Assembly (NCBI RefSeq): GCF_006439015.1
Contig: NZ_RCZG01000010.1
Span: 1 to 64,000 of the forward strand
DNA from: Mycolicibacterium hodleri
GTDB lineage: Bacteria > Actinomycetota > Actinomycetes > Mycobacteriales > Mycobacteriaceae
DNA: 64,000 nt
Direction: 5' to 3'
The notes beneath the pieces are model-generated. The model was not told the DNA's origin and did not search any database. It saw only the letters and a program-made list of their open reading frames with translations. Both the position numbers and the translations under genes were made by a program. Numbering within the stretch: position 1 is the stretch's first letter; each line of letters begins with the position of its first letter. Below, piece after piece: positions 1-8,576 of the stretch.

Positions 1-263
1 AATTCATGGAACTCTTCACCAATTGGTACAACCACGAACACCGCCACACCGGCATCGGACTCCATACCCCCGCCGACGTGCACTACGGGTTGGCCACCGA
101 CAAAGCCACCAACCGACGCACCGTGCTCACCGACGCCCGCGCCCGACACCCGCACCGCTTCTGCACCACCACGACGCCGAAGATCCTCGATCTACCCGAC
201 ACCGTCTGGATCAACCGACCAGCCCAAGACGCCACCCAGGAGACCGACACGACAGCCGCCTAA
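1..263 (+). mobile_element. IS3-family transposase (orfB), C-terminal fragment at window edge
   Basis: The reading frame is open at the left edge and ends at 261-263, so this is the 3' end of a longer gene. The visible start (NWYNHEHRHTGIGLHTPADV) matches the end of the IS3-type DDE integrase core, just after the catalytic Glu. The tail is basic and Thr-rich. A segment ending near 300 may contain the terminal inverted repeat, but the other end is outside the window, so element borders cannot be fixed. It marks the accessory nature of the region that follows. Confidence 0.75.
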
Positions 264-352
264 CACCCTCTGGACTCATCCACCTTGAAAAATTCCGCCG
301 CGGGTAATTGCACGTACGGCTAAGTCTCCGCATCGTCAATCGCGGCCGCCGG
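264..352. other. IS right-end / intergenic spacer
   Basis: No gene is seen. The first 30-40 bases probably contain the right terminal inverted repeat of the IS3-type element. A target-site duplication cannot be tested because the left end is missing. Confidence 0.3.
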
Positions 353-937
353 TCACCTTCCGGCGGCGTCGACCTGTCCTGCGGACGTCGCGGCAGCGGA
401 ATCCGGCACCAGACCCGGTAACGGGGTTCGAGGTACGTCTGGAGTGCCGAGACATCCGGCGAGCCAGGGCAGCGCGACCGCAAAGGCGTTGGCGGCGAAG
501 GTCCAGTCGTGCCTGCCCGGCTGCGTCACGACCGCGCACCGCATGCCATGTACCCGGCCGAGCGCGCACAATGCACGGGCGGCGAGGTCCTGCCGCTCGG
601 GATTGCCTGCCGGGTCCGGCGCCGCGCCGACCGACGGCCCGGTCAAACCGATCCAGATCCAGAGTCCCCTCGGGGCCGGATCACCGGCCACTCCCACCGA
701 TGCGAGGTACCAATGCGCCCACACCGCCAGCGCCACTCCAGCCGCCACGGATAGCGGCACCCAGGCTGCTCGCCACCGCAGCGATCGCCGACTGATCACC
801 CACACCATCAGCAGCACCGCGAAGCACTGCGTCATCACGGGGAGCCAGCCGTGAATCAACGACAGGCTTCCTAGGTCATGACGGACGGTGTCGGTCGCCC
901 ACACGAAGTCAGCGACGCCCGAAGGCGACGGTCTCAT
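353..937 (-). pseudogene. internally deleted membrane-anchored esterase (alpha/beta hydrolase, mycolyltransferase-like)
   Basis: The 194-aa frame starts at ATG 937 (MRPSPSGVADFVWATD). Residues about 25-80 carry two hydrophobic segments (starting near SLIHGWLPV and ending near HWYLASVG), typical of the N-terminus of mycobacterial membrane-anchored esterases. The sequence then jumps from GLWIWIGLTG directly to a segment (ERQDLAARALCALG, VVTQPGRHDW) that resembles the C-terminal end of the same family, including the catalytic-His motif. The middle, with the nucleophile elbow and acid residue, is absent; from memory of the family, full proteins are above 400 aa. It is therefore probably non-catalytic. 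The in-frame fusion means a small membrane protein could still be made. Confidence 0.55.
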
Positions 938-1123
938 GTCCACATCGTGCTCAACCGATCCTTCCAACTTGCTGTGGCATAACTGCTTACGGTCACAGGC
1001 GATACCAGGCCGGTCAGATCGTCTGGCGCATGATGTCCGCCAACTATCCTGAGCGCAAGACCAATCCATTGGTCATGCTCGACGATTGTGAGGTGAGCTT
1101 CGGACGCCGCAGACGAGGGGCAG
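938..1123. other. intergenic region
   Basis: Spacer upstream of the deleted esterase gene and downstream of the DUF202 pair (both minus strand). No convincing gene or RNA is seen; it should hold the promoter of the esterase remnant. Confidence 0.3.
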
Positions 1124-1450
1124 TCAGTTCCACATCAGGTCGACACAGATCCCGATCACGGTCAGCGCCAGCACCAACGTCGTGCCCGGCACCATCGCGC
1201 TGGACAGTGGCGTCCGTCCAGCCCGGACGTTGCGCAGCACCCGCCGGTAGCGCTGCGGAACGCAGACGAGTACGCCGATCACTGCGCTCACGGCGAGTAG
1301 CAGCCCCGGCCACGGAGACAACAGGTTGTGGTGCAGCTGCCCGCGCAGGAGCAGTACTCCAACTGCCATTGCCCCGATGCCGGTGCGCTGCCACGCCAGC
1401 GCCGTGCGCTCGGCCTGAGCGCCAACGTCAATCAGTTCACCCTCGTCCAC
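1124..1450 (-). CDS. DUF202-family membrane protein
   Basis: 108-aa protein. The GTG start at 1450 is chosen because it follows the upstream paralogue's stop by 10 nt and the residues upstream of it are not family-like. It contains the DUF202 signature region (ERTALAWQRTGIG) followed by three hydrophobic segments (about residues 25-45, 52-70, 88-106). The function of the family is unknown; these are small inner-membrane proteins. Together with the next gene it forms a two-gene unit of related but divergent DUF202 proteins, which may assemble as a hetero-oligomer (inference). Confidence 0.75.
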   Translation of the reverse strand: MDEGELIDVGAQAERTALAWQRTGIGAMAVGVLLLRGQLHHNLLSPWPGLLLAVSAVIGVLVCVPQRYRRVLRNVRAGRTPLSSAMVPGTTLVLALTVIGICVDLMWN

Positions 1451-1460
1451 TAGGGCTGCA

Positions 1461-1832
1461 TTAGGTCGTAGCCTCGGCCAAAAATACCAGTACCGCGGCC
1501 GCGACGATGACGATCGCGACGCCGGCGACCATGATCCGAGGGAGCGGATCCGTTGGCAGCGAGCGGTTCTCACGCAATGCGCGCTCAGTGCGATCCCACC
1601 GTACGTACGCGCCGACGGTGACCGTCAGAGACAGCGCCAAGAGGAGCACAGTGATCGAGAGCCGCAGCGGCCGCGGACCGAAATCGTGCACCAGGCTGAC
1701 CAACGCGACTGCGCCCGCGAGCAGTGCCAATCCCGTGCGTACCCAAGCCAGGAAGGTCCGCTCATTGGCCAGAGTGAACCGATAATCAGGATCGCTGCCA
1801 ATCGTCTTCAGCGGTGGCCTGCGCGCACGCAC
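1461..1832 (-). CDS. DUF202/YidH-family membrane protein
   Basis: 123-aa protein with the classic N-terminal signature DYRFTLANERTFLAWVRTGL and three transmembrane segments (about residues 31-50, 57-76, 99-117). It is the upstream member of a minus-strand pair. YidH-type proteins are small inner-membrane proteins without a defined biochemical role. The ATG at 1832 gives the usual length. Confidence 0.8.
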   Translation of the reverse strand: MRARRPPLKTIGSDPDYRFTLANERTFLAWVRTGLALLAGAVALVSLVHDFGPRPLRLSITVLLLALSLTVTVGAYVRWDRTERALRENRSLPTDPLPRIMVAGVAIVIVAAAVLVFLAEATT

Positions 1833-1937
1833 CCGGGGAACACCTGCTCTCGTTGGACGATGTCAGACCCACTCTAACGAAGCTTGAGCCGACGACAGCG
1901 ACCTTTCCCGAATGTCCGCGCTAAGAACCAATACCCG

Positions 1938-2705
1938 TCACAGCCCGACACTGCCCTGCATGATGCCGCCGTCGACGACGACGGTCGTCGCAGTCATATA
2001 GCGCGCCCCACCCGAGGCCAGAAAGACGACGACGTCGGCGATGTCGGATGGTTGCGCCATTCGTTGCAGTGGGATCGCCGCCTCCAGCGCCTTCATCTTC
2101 TCGTGGTCGTCCACCGTCGAGGCGTTGATCGGGGTGGCCACTGCGCCCGGGGCGACGTTCACGACTCGAATGTCGTGATTTCCCAGTTCAACCCCGGCGG
2201 TACGGGTCAGCATCCTCATCCCGCCCTTGGAGACGCAATAGGCGATGTTGCCGGGCATCGGCCAGTCTTCGTGCACCGAAGAGATGTTCATTATCAGTCC
2301 TCCTCCGCCCTGGCTGATGAACTGCTTGGCCGCGATCTGCGTGGCGAAGAAGGCACTCTTCAGGTTGACGGCAAGAACTTTGTCGAAATCAGCTTCGGTG
2401 GTGTCGAGTAGCGAAGAGCGGGTTTCGATTCCGGCATTGTTGATCAGAACGTCGAGGCGTCCGTAGCTGTCGACCGCCTTCTGGATCATGCCGGCCAGGT
2501 CAGCCGGTCGGGACACGTCCGCTTTGACGCCGACGGCGCGGCCGCCGACGCTCTCGACCTTCGCGATGAGAGCAGTGGTCTCGTCCTGGTGGGCGACGTA
2601 GTCGATGACGACGTTGGCACCCTCGGCTGCCGCCGCCAACACGATGGACTCACCAATACCGCTGTTTCCGCCAGTGACGACAATGGTTTTACCCTGCAAC
2701 AACAT
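1938..2705 (-). CDS. SDR-family oxidoreductase (glucose 1-dehydrogenase-like)
   Basis: 255-aa short-chain dehydrogenase. The start at ATG 2705 is supported by an AGGAGTG Shine-Dalgarno 5 nt upstream; a longer frame exists but looks non-coding. It shows the Rossmann motif TGGNSGIGES, an NNAG motif, the Ser of NISSVHEDW and the catalytic YxxxK (AYCVSKGG). The C-terminus ends with VVVDGGIMQGSVGL, usual for glucose-1-dehydrogenase-like SDRs. The likely reaction is NAD(P)-dependent oxidoreduction of a sugar or small alcohol; the substrate cannot be read from sequence. It is divergent from the GH15 gene, sharing a 176-nt control region. Confidence 0.85.
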   Translation of the reverse strand: MLLQGKTIVVTGGNSGIGESIVLAAAAEGANVVIDYVAHQDETTALIAKVESVGGRAVGVKADVSRPADLAGMIQKAVDSYGRLDVLINNAGIETRSSLLDTTEADFDKVLAVNLKSAFFATQIAAKQFISQGGGGLIMNISSVHEDWPMPGNIAYCVSKGGMRMLTRTAGVELGNHDIRVVNVAPGAVATPINASTVDDHEKMKALEAAIPLQRMAQPSDIADVVVFLASGGARYMTATTVVVDGGIMQGSVGL

Positions 2706-2881
2706 GGTGCACTCCTGACGATGACCGTCGTTTTGCGACTCCGCCGAATCCCCCGTCATGCGTCTGCTCAAACCTCAGGCGCACAGCCGAATTCACGATG
2801 CACCGCTCGCTTGCTCTCCAGGACTCCCACAGGAAGAATTCGTATGCCAAGGGATTTCGTCGCCGGTGGCATGATCACAGG

Positions 2882-4696
2882 ATGGCTCGGATCGAGGACT
2901 ACGCCCTGCTCGGTGATCTACAGACCGCGGCGATGGTGAGTACCGCCGGGTCGATCGACTGGCTCTGTCTGCCCCGGTTCGACTCCCCCGCGTGCTTCGC
3001 GGCACTGCTGGACACCCCGGACGCGGGACACTGGTCGCTCGCCCCGGCCGCGGGCGGTACCTGCACCACCCGTCGCTACGTCGACGACACGGTCGTGTTG
3101 GAAACCGAATGGGTGACCCGCGATGGCACGGCGCGCGTGATCGACTTCATGCCTCCACGCGGTCATGCGCCGGACGTGGTGCGAATCGTCGAGGGCGTCC
3201 GCGGCGCAGTCGCGATGCACTCGGACCTCACCTTGCGGTTCGAGTACGGCAGGGTGGTGCCCTGGGTCCGCCACCATGGCGATCAGATCGAGGCGATAGC
3301 CGGGCCGAACAGGGTCCGGTTGCGCACACCGGCACCCACCAAGGGGCACGAGATGAGCACCGTCTCGGACTTCACCGTGCGGTCGGGCGACCGGGTGCCC
3401 TTCGTGCTCACCTGGAGCCAGAGTCACGAGCCGCCGCCGAAGACCGTCGATGCCGAACAGGCGCTGAGGGACACCCTGCAGTTCTGGACCGACTGGTCAC
3501 GGCAAGGCAACCCCGTGCGCGGACCCTATCGGGACGCCATCAAGCGATCGCTGATCACGCTGAAGGCCCTGACCTACCAGCCCACCGGCGGGATCGTCGC
3601 CGCAGCAACCACGTCCCTGCCCGAACAGATTGGTGGCAGCCGCAATTGGGACTACCGATACTGCTGGTTACGAGACTCGACCTACACGTTGCAGGCGCTG
3701 ATCGCCGCGGGCTACCTCACGGAGGCGAAGGCCTGGCGCGAATGGTTGCTGCGCGCCGTCGCCGGGGAACCCGACGACCTCAAGATCATGTACGCCCTGG
3801 ACGGGACCCGCTACATCCCCGAGGCCGAGTTGCCCTGGCTGGCGGGGTACGAGAACTCCCGGCCGGTGCGAACGGGCAACGCCGCCTCCGACCAATTGCA
3901 ACTCGACGTGTGGGGCGAAACGCTCGACGGACTGGCCCTGGCCCGCAACGCCGGGATCGCCCGCCGAGACGACTCCTGGGATCTTCAGGTTGCCCTGATG
4001 AATCATCTCGAGGGCGCCTGGGACCAACCAGACAATGGCCTTTGGGAGATGCGTGGAGCGCGAAGGCATTTCACCCACTCCAAAGTTCTGGCCTGGGTCG
4101 GCGCCAATCGCATGGCCGCCGCCGTGCGTACCCATCCCGAGTTGCAGGGGCCAGCCGACCGCTGGGAAGCCCTCGCCGACACCATCCACGCCGACGTCCT
4201 CGCCCATGGCTATGACTCCGACCGCAATACCTTCACCCAGTCGTACGATGCCCCCGGCCTCGACGCCGCACTTCTGATGATCCCGCGCGTCGGATTTCTG
4301 CCACCGAAGGATTCGCGGGTCCTCGGCACCATCACGGCCATCCAGAACGAGCTCACCGAAGACGGACTGGTGAAGCGCTACAACACTTCCGACTCTGACG
4401 ACGGCCTGTCCGGTGGCGAGGGACTCTTCCTCGCCTGCTCGTTCTGGATGGTCGACGCGCTACATCTGGCTGGGCACCAAGCCGACGCCACCGCGTTGTT
4501 CGAGCGTCTGCTCACCCTGCGCAACGACGTCGGCCTGCTCAGCGAGGAGTGGGATCCAGGCGTTGGGCGCCAACTCGGCAACACTCCTCAGGCATTCAGC
4601 CACTTCCCCCTGGTGACGAGCGCCCTGCAGTTGCACGTTGGCCGTGGGCACCACAGCAGCCACCCCATCACCGCATCCGAGCACTCCGCCGACTGA
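2882..4696 (+). CDS. glycoside hydrolase family 15 protein (trehalase-like)
   Basis: 604-aa protein. The N-terminal beta-domain begins MARIEDYALLGDLQTAAMVS and includes GSIDWLCLPRFDSPACFAAL. The (alpha/alpha)6 catalytic domain has the GH15 signature SRNWDYRYCWLRDSTYTLQA and a late SGGEGLFLACSFWMVDAL segment with the presumed catalytic Glu. Its length fits mycobacterial GH15 enzymes such as Rv2402, which cleave alpha,alpha-trehalose. ATG 2882 starts exactly at the conserved N-terminus. In context (two sugar-phosphate-type HAD phosphatases nearby) a role in trehalose turnover is plausible; glucoamylase activity is the alternative. Confidence 0.85.
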   Translation: MARIEDYALLGDLQTAAMVSTAGSIDWLCLPRFDSPACFAALLDTPDAGHWSLAPAAGGTCTTRRYVDDTVVLETEWVTRDGTARVIDFMPPRGHAPDVVRIVEGVRGAVAMHSDLTLRFEYGRVVPWVRHHGDQIEAIAGPNRVRLRTPAPTKGHEMSTVSDFTVRSGDRVPFVLTWSQSHEPPPKTVDAEQALRDTLQFWTDWSRQGNPVRGPYRDAIKRSLITLKALTYQPTGGIVAAATTSLPEQIGGSRNWDYRYCWLRDSTYTLQALIAAGYLTEAKAWREWLLRAVAGEPDDLKIMYALDGTRYIPEAELPWLAGYENSRPVRTGNAASDQLQLDVWGETLDGLALARNAGIARRDDSWDLQVALMNHLEGAWDQPDNGLWEMRGARRHFTHSKVLAWVGANRMAAAVRTHPELQGPADRWEALADTIHADVLAHGYDSDRNTFTQSYDAPGLDAALLMIPRVGFLPPKDSRVLGTITAIQNELTEDGLVKRYNTSDSDDGLSGGEGLFLACSFWMVDALHLAGHQADATALFERLLTLRNDVGLLSEEWDPGVGRQLGNTPQAFSHFPLVTSALQLHVGRGHHSSHPITASEHSAD

Positions 4697-4710
4697 ACGA
4701 GAACGAACGG

Positions 4711-5295
4711 TCAGCCGTCGGTCTCCACCGATGACGGTGTGCGCTGCACCCGGGTCTCACTGGCAAGCTTCTGATGAGCCGTCGTGAACGCGCGCGCACC
4801 GTTGACCAACGCGCTGCGGTCCCGATCGCTCATCTGCTCGGCAACCATTCCCAACGCCTCCAGGCGCAACCCGATGAGCTCATCCAGAACGTCGCGGCCG
4901 GCCTCGGTCAACTCCAGCAGGGTGGCCCGTCGATTCGTCGGCGAAACCCTGCGCGTGATGAGACCGGCCTCGGCCAACCTGTCGCTGAGGCGGCTCGCCG
5001 TAGACGGCAGCAGGTCCAGGTCGTCACCGAGTTCGGTGACCATGCTGGGTCCCAGGCGTTCCAGGGACTGCAGCGCTCGCAGGGGGGCGAGTCCGATCTT
5101 CTTCTCCATGCGCTCGAGCACCGAGACGTTCAGGGCAAGTAGCCCACGTGTGGCCTCCTCGAGTCGCACCAGGTATGCGTCGAGCATGCTGCGGTCCGCA
5201 GCGGACGTGGACTTCTTCGCGGCGCTCAAGACTGCTGCCCTTCCCTCGCTGCGGACAATACCTGCGGACGCCACCACCTGCGAAACAACTGGCAT
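4711..5295 (-). CDS. MarR-family transcriptional regulator
   Basis: The frame is 194 aa from 5295; an internal ATG at 5187 (MLDAYLVRLEEATRG) gives a more usual 158-aa MarR protein and may be the true start. It shows the winged-helix core (TELGDDLDLLPSTASRLSD followed by LAEAGLITRR and a wing SPTNRRATLLELTEAG). It lies convergent to the GH15 gene and divergent from the ClC operon across about 310 nt, so it may control that operon. The ligand is unknown. Confidence 0.8.
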   Translation of the reverse strand: MPVVSQVVASAGIVRSEGRAAVLSAAKKSTSAADRSMLDAYLVRLEEATRGLLALNVSVLERMEKKIGLAPLRALQSLERLGPSMVTELGDDLDLLPSTASRLSDRLAEAGLITRRVSPTNRRATLLELTEAGRDVLDELIGLRLEALGMVAEQMSDRDRSALVNGARAFTTAHQKLASETRVQRTPSSVETDG

Positions 5296-5604
5296 CTAGT
5301 TTGCATGTCGTGCGCATTGCAACAATTTGGGGTACTTTTGAACCTTCCGTCGTCTTCAATCCTGCTTGGCGGGCCGACGAGGGACGTGTCCGGGAAGGAG
5401 AGCGGTGACCTCGCGATTAGCCGAAAACCGCCCCGCCTTCTCGGACGCGGCGGGGTGGCCGCGTCCCGACGACGCCGTTGCCACGCCGGGTCGTGGTCTG
5501 ACTTCGCATTGCTGACATGGTTGCTCCCCGATCTATGGGAACGGCGCGAAGCAGAACGGCGCGACCCCTCAACGAACGAAAAGCTCTGCGAGAGAAGTGA
5601 ATCG
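5296..5604. promoter_or_regulatory. divergent control region between MarR gene and ClC operon
   Basis: 309 nt without a supported gene. It contains an imperfect dyad (GGGTACTTTTGAACC, near 5329-5343) that could be an operator for the MarR protein or, less likely, a degenerate dormancy-type box. No promoter can be assigned with confidence. Confidence 0.3.
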
Positions 5605-5799
5605 ATGCGCATAATCAAGGACATCGCACCGCTGCGGGAGGAGGGCGGGGAGATCTCCGCCGGCTACGCTGCTCGCCACAAGCGGTTGGCCACCTGGCTG
5701 CTCCCCCGACTACTGGGATTCTCCGTTGACGGGTCGCGGGCCGACTTCCTGGCGGTTGGATGCCAGCTGCCCTTCGTCCGCTTCATGCCCAGCACCTAA
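5605..5799 (+). CDS. hypothetical 64-aa protein preceding ClC gene
   Basis: Short frame starting ATG at 5605 (MRIIKDIAPLREEGGEI) with a purine-rich AGAGAAG stretch upstream, and stopping 3 nt before the GTG of the ClC gene. That spacing suggests translational coupling, the best evidence that it is real. The protein has a charged N-terminus and a moderately hydrophobic middle (LATWLLPRLLGF). I do not recognise a family. It could be a small accessory subunit or a leader peptide, or a chance frame. Confidence 0.4.
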   Translation: MRIIKDIAPLREEGGEISAGYAARHKRLATWLLPRLLGFSVDGSRADFLAVGCQLPFVRFMPST

Positions 5800-5802
5800 G
5801 CC

Positions 5803-7590
5803 GTGACAGGCATTCGCGGTCTGGGCATCCCTGGGCGAATCTCGATGCCGCGGCGCGGCAACTGGCGTCGCTGGCTGAACGACAGTGCCTCGATGCTGGT
5901 CCCGTTCGCCATCGTCATTGGCGCTCTCACCGGGCTCGGCGCGGTCGGGTTTCGCTGGCTGATCACCGCGTTCACCCGGATGTTCACCGGGTACGACGAC
6001 TACTCGGGATTGGGCCGGGTACCGAGCGCGCACTGGCCGTGGCTCGGCTTCTGGTTCCTCTTGCTGGCCCCGGTGATCGCCGGAGCGGTATATGGGCCGA
6101 TCGTCCACAAGTTCGCCCCGGAAGCCCGTGGCCACGGGGTACCCGAAGTCATGTACGCAGTCTCGCACCGTGGCGGTCGCATCGCCCCCCAGGTCAGCCT
6201 CGTCAAGGCCTTGGCGTCGGCATTGTGCATCGGTGGCGGCGGCTCGGTGGGGCGCGAAGGGCCGATCGTCCAGATCGGATCGGCCGCCGGGTCGACCATC
6301 GCGCAAGTGCTGCGCCTCGACACGAAGCGCATGCGCCTTCTGGTTGCGTGCGGCGCCGCCGCCGGAATCTCGGCCACCTTCAACGCGCCGCTTGCGGGGG
6401 CGTTCTTCGCGATGGAATTGATCCTTCGCGACTTCGCCGCGGAATCCTTTGGCGCGGTGGTGCTCTCGAGTGTAACCGCCGACGTCGTGGGCCGGGCCCT
6501 CCTCGGTGACCACCCTTTTCTATCCCTACCGATGTTCGCGGTACGCAGTCCGTACGAATACCTGCTCTACGGCGCACTGGGAGTCGCCGTGGGCATCGTG
6601 GGCGTGGCCTTCTCGAAGATCCTCTATCTGATCGAGGACGCCTGCGACTGGGTGTGGCGGGGACCGGAATGGGCCCGACCCGCTGTCGGCGGGCTCGTAC
6701 TCGGTGTGGTGCTGATTGCGCTCCCACAGATGTACGGCGTGGGATATCCGGTGTTGGAGAACGCCGTTGAAGGCAAGTACGTCATCGGGATGCTGCTACT
6801 CCTGATGGTCGGCAAGATGGTCGCAACAAGTCTGACGATCGGCATCGGCGGCTCCGGCGGCGTGTTCGCCCCCACCCTGTTCATCGGCGCGATGGCCGGG
6901 ACTGCGTTCGGCACCGTCGCGCATTCCGCTTTTCCCACGATTACCGAATCCGCGGGGGCCTACGGACTGATCGGCATGGGTGCCGCACTCGGCGGAGCGA
7001 CCGGCGCCCCGATCACTGCGGTGGTCATTCTGTTCGAGTTGACCGGTGAGTACTCGATCATCCTGCCCTTGATGGCAGCGGTCGTGATGGCAGCCGGGAC
7101 AGGGCATCTACTGTCGCGGGAGACCATCTACACGGCCAAGCTCTGGCGTCGCGGCGTGAACGTGGACGCACCGTCGACGACGTTGCCCTCGTTCACCGCC
7201 GCCGACGTTGCGCAGCCCGCACCGGACCCTCTGCCCGAGCGCGCGTCGCTGAAACGGGCCGCCGCGGCTCTGGCGAGCACGTCGCTGGGCATCGTGCCCA
7301 TCGTCGGAAAGGACGGCGACTACCTCGGCTGCGTGACGGCTCAGGACGTCACCCAGGCTCTCGACGACCCCGACCCGCCCGAGCGGGTCGCCGACCTGGT
7401 TCTCCGTCCGACCGCCCTGGCCGCGGACACGCAGCCTCACGAGATCCTGGCAGCGCTCGCCGGCCACGGCGCCACGGGTTTGCCGGTGGTGGATCAGGAC
7501 GGCGCCGCGCTCATCGGCTGGCTCACCTACGAAACCGTCCTGGCGAGAATGCATCCGGAGATCACCAACGAGTCCGACGTCGCCTCGTGA
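5803..7590 (+). CDS. ClC-type chloride channel / H+-Cl- exchanger with CBS pair
   Basis: 595-aa membrane protein with GTG start 5803. It has the ClC selectivity-filter motifs GREGP (about residues 151-155) with the gating Glu, and GIGGSGGVFAPTLFIGA. After about 11 membrane helices, the C-terminal 140 residues carry two CBS repeats, ending in LIGWLTYETVLARM. The gating Glu is compatible with a Cl-/H+ exchanger, as in bacterial acid-resistance ClCs. It is the first large gene of an operon: its stop overlaps the next start by 4 nt (GTGA). With the CPA1 antiporter two genes on, this suggests pH and ion homeostasis. Confidence 0.93.
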   Translation: MTGIRGLGIPGRISMPRRGNWRRWLNDSASMLVPFAIVIGALTGLGAVGFRWLITAFTRMFTGYDDYSGLGRVPSAHWPWLGFWFLLLAPVIAGAVYGPIVHKFAPEARGHGVPEVMYAVSHRGGRIAPQVSLVKALASALCIGGGGSVGREGPIVQIGSAAGSTIAQVLRLDTKRMRLLVACGAAAGISATFNAPLAGAFFAMELILRDFAAESFGAVVLSSVTADVVGRALLGDHPFLSLPMFAVRSPYEYLLYGALGVAVGIVGVAFSKILYLIEDACDWVWRGPEWARPAVGGLVLGVVLIALPQMYGVGYPVLENAVEGKYVIGMLLLLMVGKMVATSLTIGIGGSGGVFAPTLFIGAMAGTAFGTVAHSAFPTITESAGAYGLIGMGAALGGATGAPITAVVILFELTGEYSIILPLMAAVVMAAGTGHLLSRETIYTAKLWRRGVNVDAPSTTLPSFTAADVAQPAPDPLPERASLKRAAAALASTSLGIVPIVGKDGDYLGCVTAQDVTQALDDPDPPERVADLVLRPTALAADTQPHEILAALAGHGATGLPVVDQDGAALIGWLTYETVLARMHPEITNESDVAS

Positions 7591-8576
7591 CGATGGACGC
7601 GCCCCGTCCGACGCTGCTCGGGCTCTGGACCACGTGGACCTGGTCGCCCGTGGCAGACGGCCTCATCGCGGCGGCCCTGATCGGCTACCTGGCCCTGGTG
7701 GTGCGCAATCGCCGCAGCGGGCTGGCCTGGCCGGTCGCACGGATGGTGTCGTGGCTGGCCGCGGGATTCTTCACCGTGCTCGCGGTCAACAGTGCGCTGG
7801 CCGTCTATGGGCACCAGCTGTTCTGGGTACACATGCTGGTCCATCTCATTCTCATCATGATCGTGCCCGCGCTGGCCGTGTGGGCGCAGCCGATCAGATT
7901 GGTACACGACGCCGGGGGCCCGCGGGTCCGAGCCGCGGTAGACCGAATCAGAGGTGGGCGGGCGTTTCGGCTGCTGGTGTCCCCGTGGCTAACCGTCCCG
8001 CTCTACGTCGCGGTTCTCGTCTTGACCCATCTCACCGGCTTCCAACAGGCGATGTCCGAACACTTGTGGATCCATGACGCCGAACTCGCGCTGTATCTGA
8101 TCGCAGGCTATCTGCTGTTCCTGCCACTGGTCGGCGACGAGTTGACCACCCCGTCACCCCCGCCACCGCTGCTCCGCTTCGCGATACTCGCCCTCTGCAT
8201 GGGACCCGATACCCTCGTCGGCATCACCCTGATGATGACCGGCAAAGCACTGGCTCCGGCGTATGCGGCCTCCCGGGACTGGGGCCCCAGCGCCCTGGTC
8301 GACCAGTCCGCCGCCGGAGCGATCATGTGGTTCGGCGGTGACGGGTTGATGATGGTCCTCATGGTCGTCGTCGGGGGACAGTGGATTGGGTCCGGAGACG
8401 CATCGCGCAGCCTCGGACCGTGGCTGGATCGGATCCGAAGCCAGGCCGTCCTCGGTGCCGACTCGGCGTCCGACATCGACATCGACGACGATGACGCCGC
8501 CCTCGAGGCGTACAACGCACGACTGGCAGCGATGCACGGCCGGCCGGACCCGCGAGCGGACCGCCCGCCCCGATGA
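7587..8576 (+). CDS. CtaG-like cytochrome c oxidase assembly protein
   Basis: 329-aa polytopic membrane protein of the caa3-type CtaG family. A His-rich helix (WVHMLVHLILIMIVPALAVW) and the TGFQQAM..HLWIHDAE segment with further His residues are typical and may bind copper. It begins at GTG 7587, overlapping the ClC stop by 4 nt, or at ATG 7593. The C-terminal 60 residues are an acidic, probably cytoplasmic tail (SDIDIDDDDAA). Family members support heme-copper oxidase assembly in Gram-positives; here the operon partners are ion transporters, so the exact client oxidase is unknown. Confidence 0.85.
   Translation: MTMDAPRPTLLGLWTTWTWSPVADGLIAAALIGYLALVVRNRRSGLAWPVARMVSWLAAGFFTVLAVNSALAVYGHQLFWVHMLVHLILIMIVPALAVWAQPIRLVHDAGGPRVRAAVDRIRGGRAFRLLVSPWLTVPLYVAVLVLTHLTGFQQAMSEHLWIHDAELALYLIAGYLLFLPLVGDELTTPSPPPPLLRFAILALCMGPDTLVGITLMMTGKALAPAYAASRDWGPSALVDQSAAGAIMWFGGDGLMMVLMVVVGGQWIGSGDASRSLGPWLDRIRSQAVLGADSASDIDIDDDDAALEAYNARLAAMHGRPDPRADRPPR

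Noticed and set aside
5329..5343. DosR box before the ClC operon
   Set aside because: Spacing of the half-sites is off by one relative to the consensus; kept only as a generic dyad.
5710..6513. Minus-strand open frame (267 aa) opposite the ClC gene
   Set aside because: Shadow of the ClC coding frame; no signature and very charged composition.
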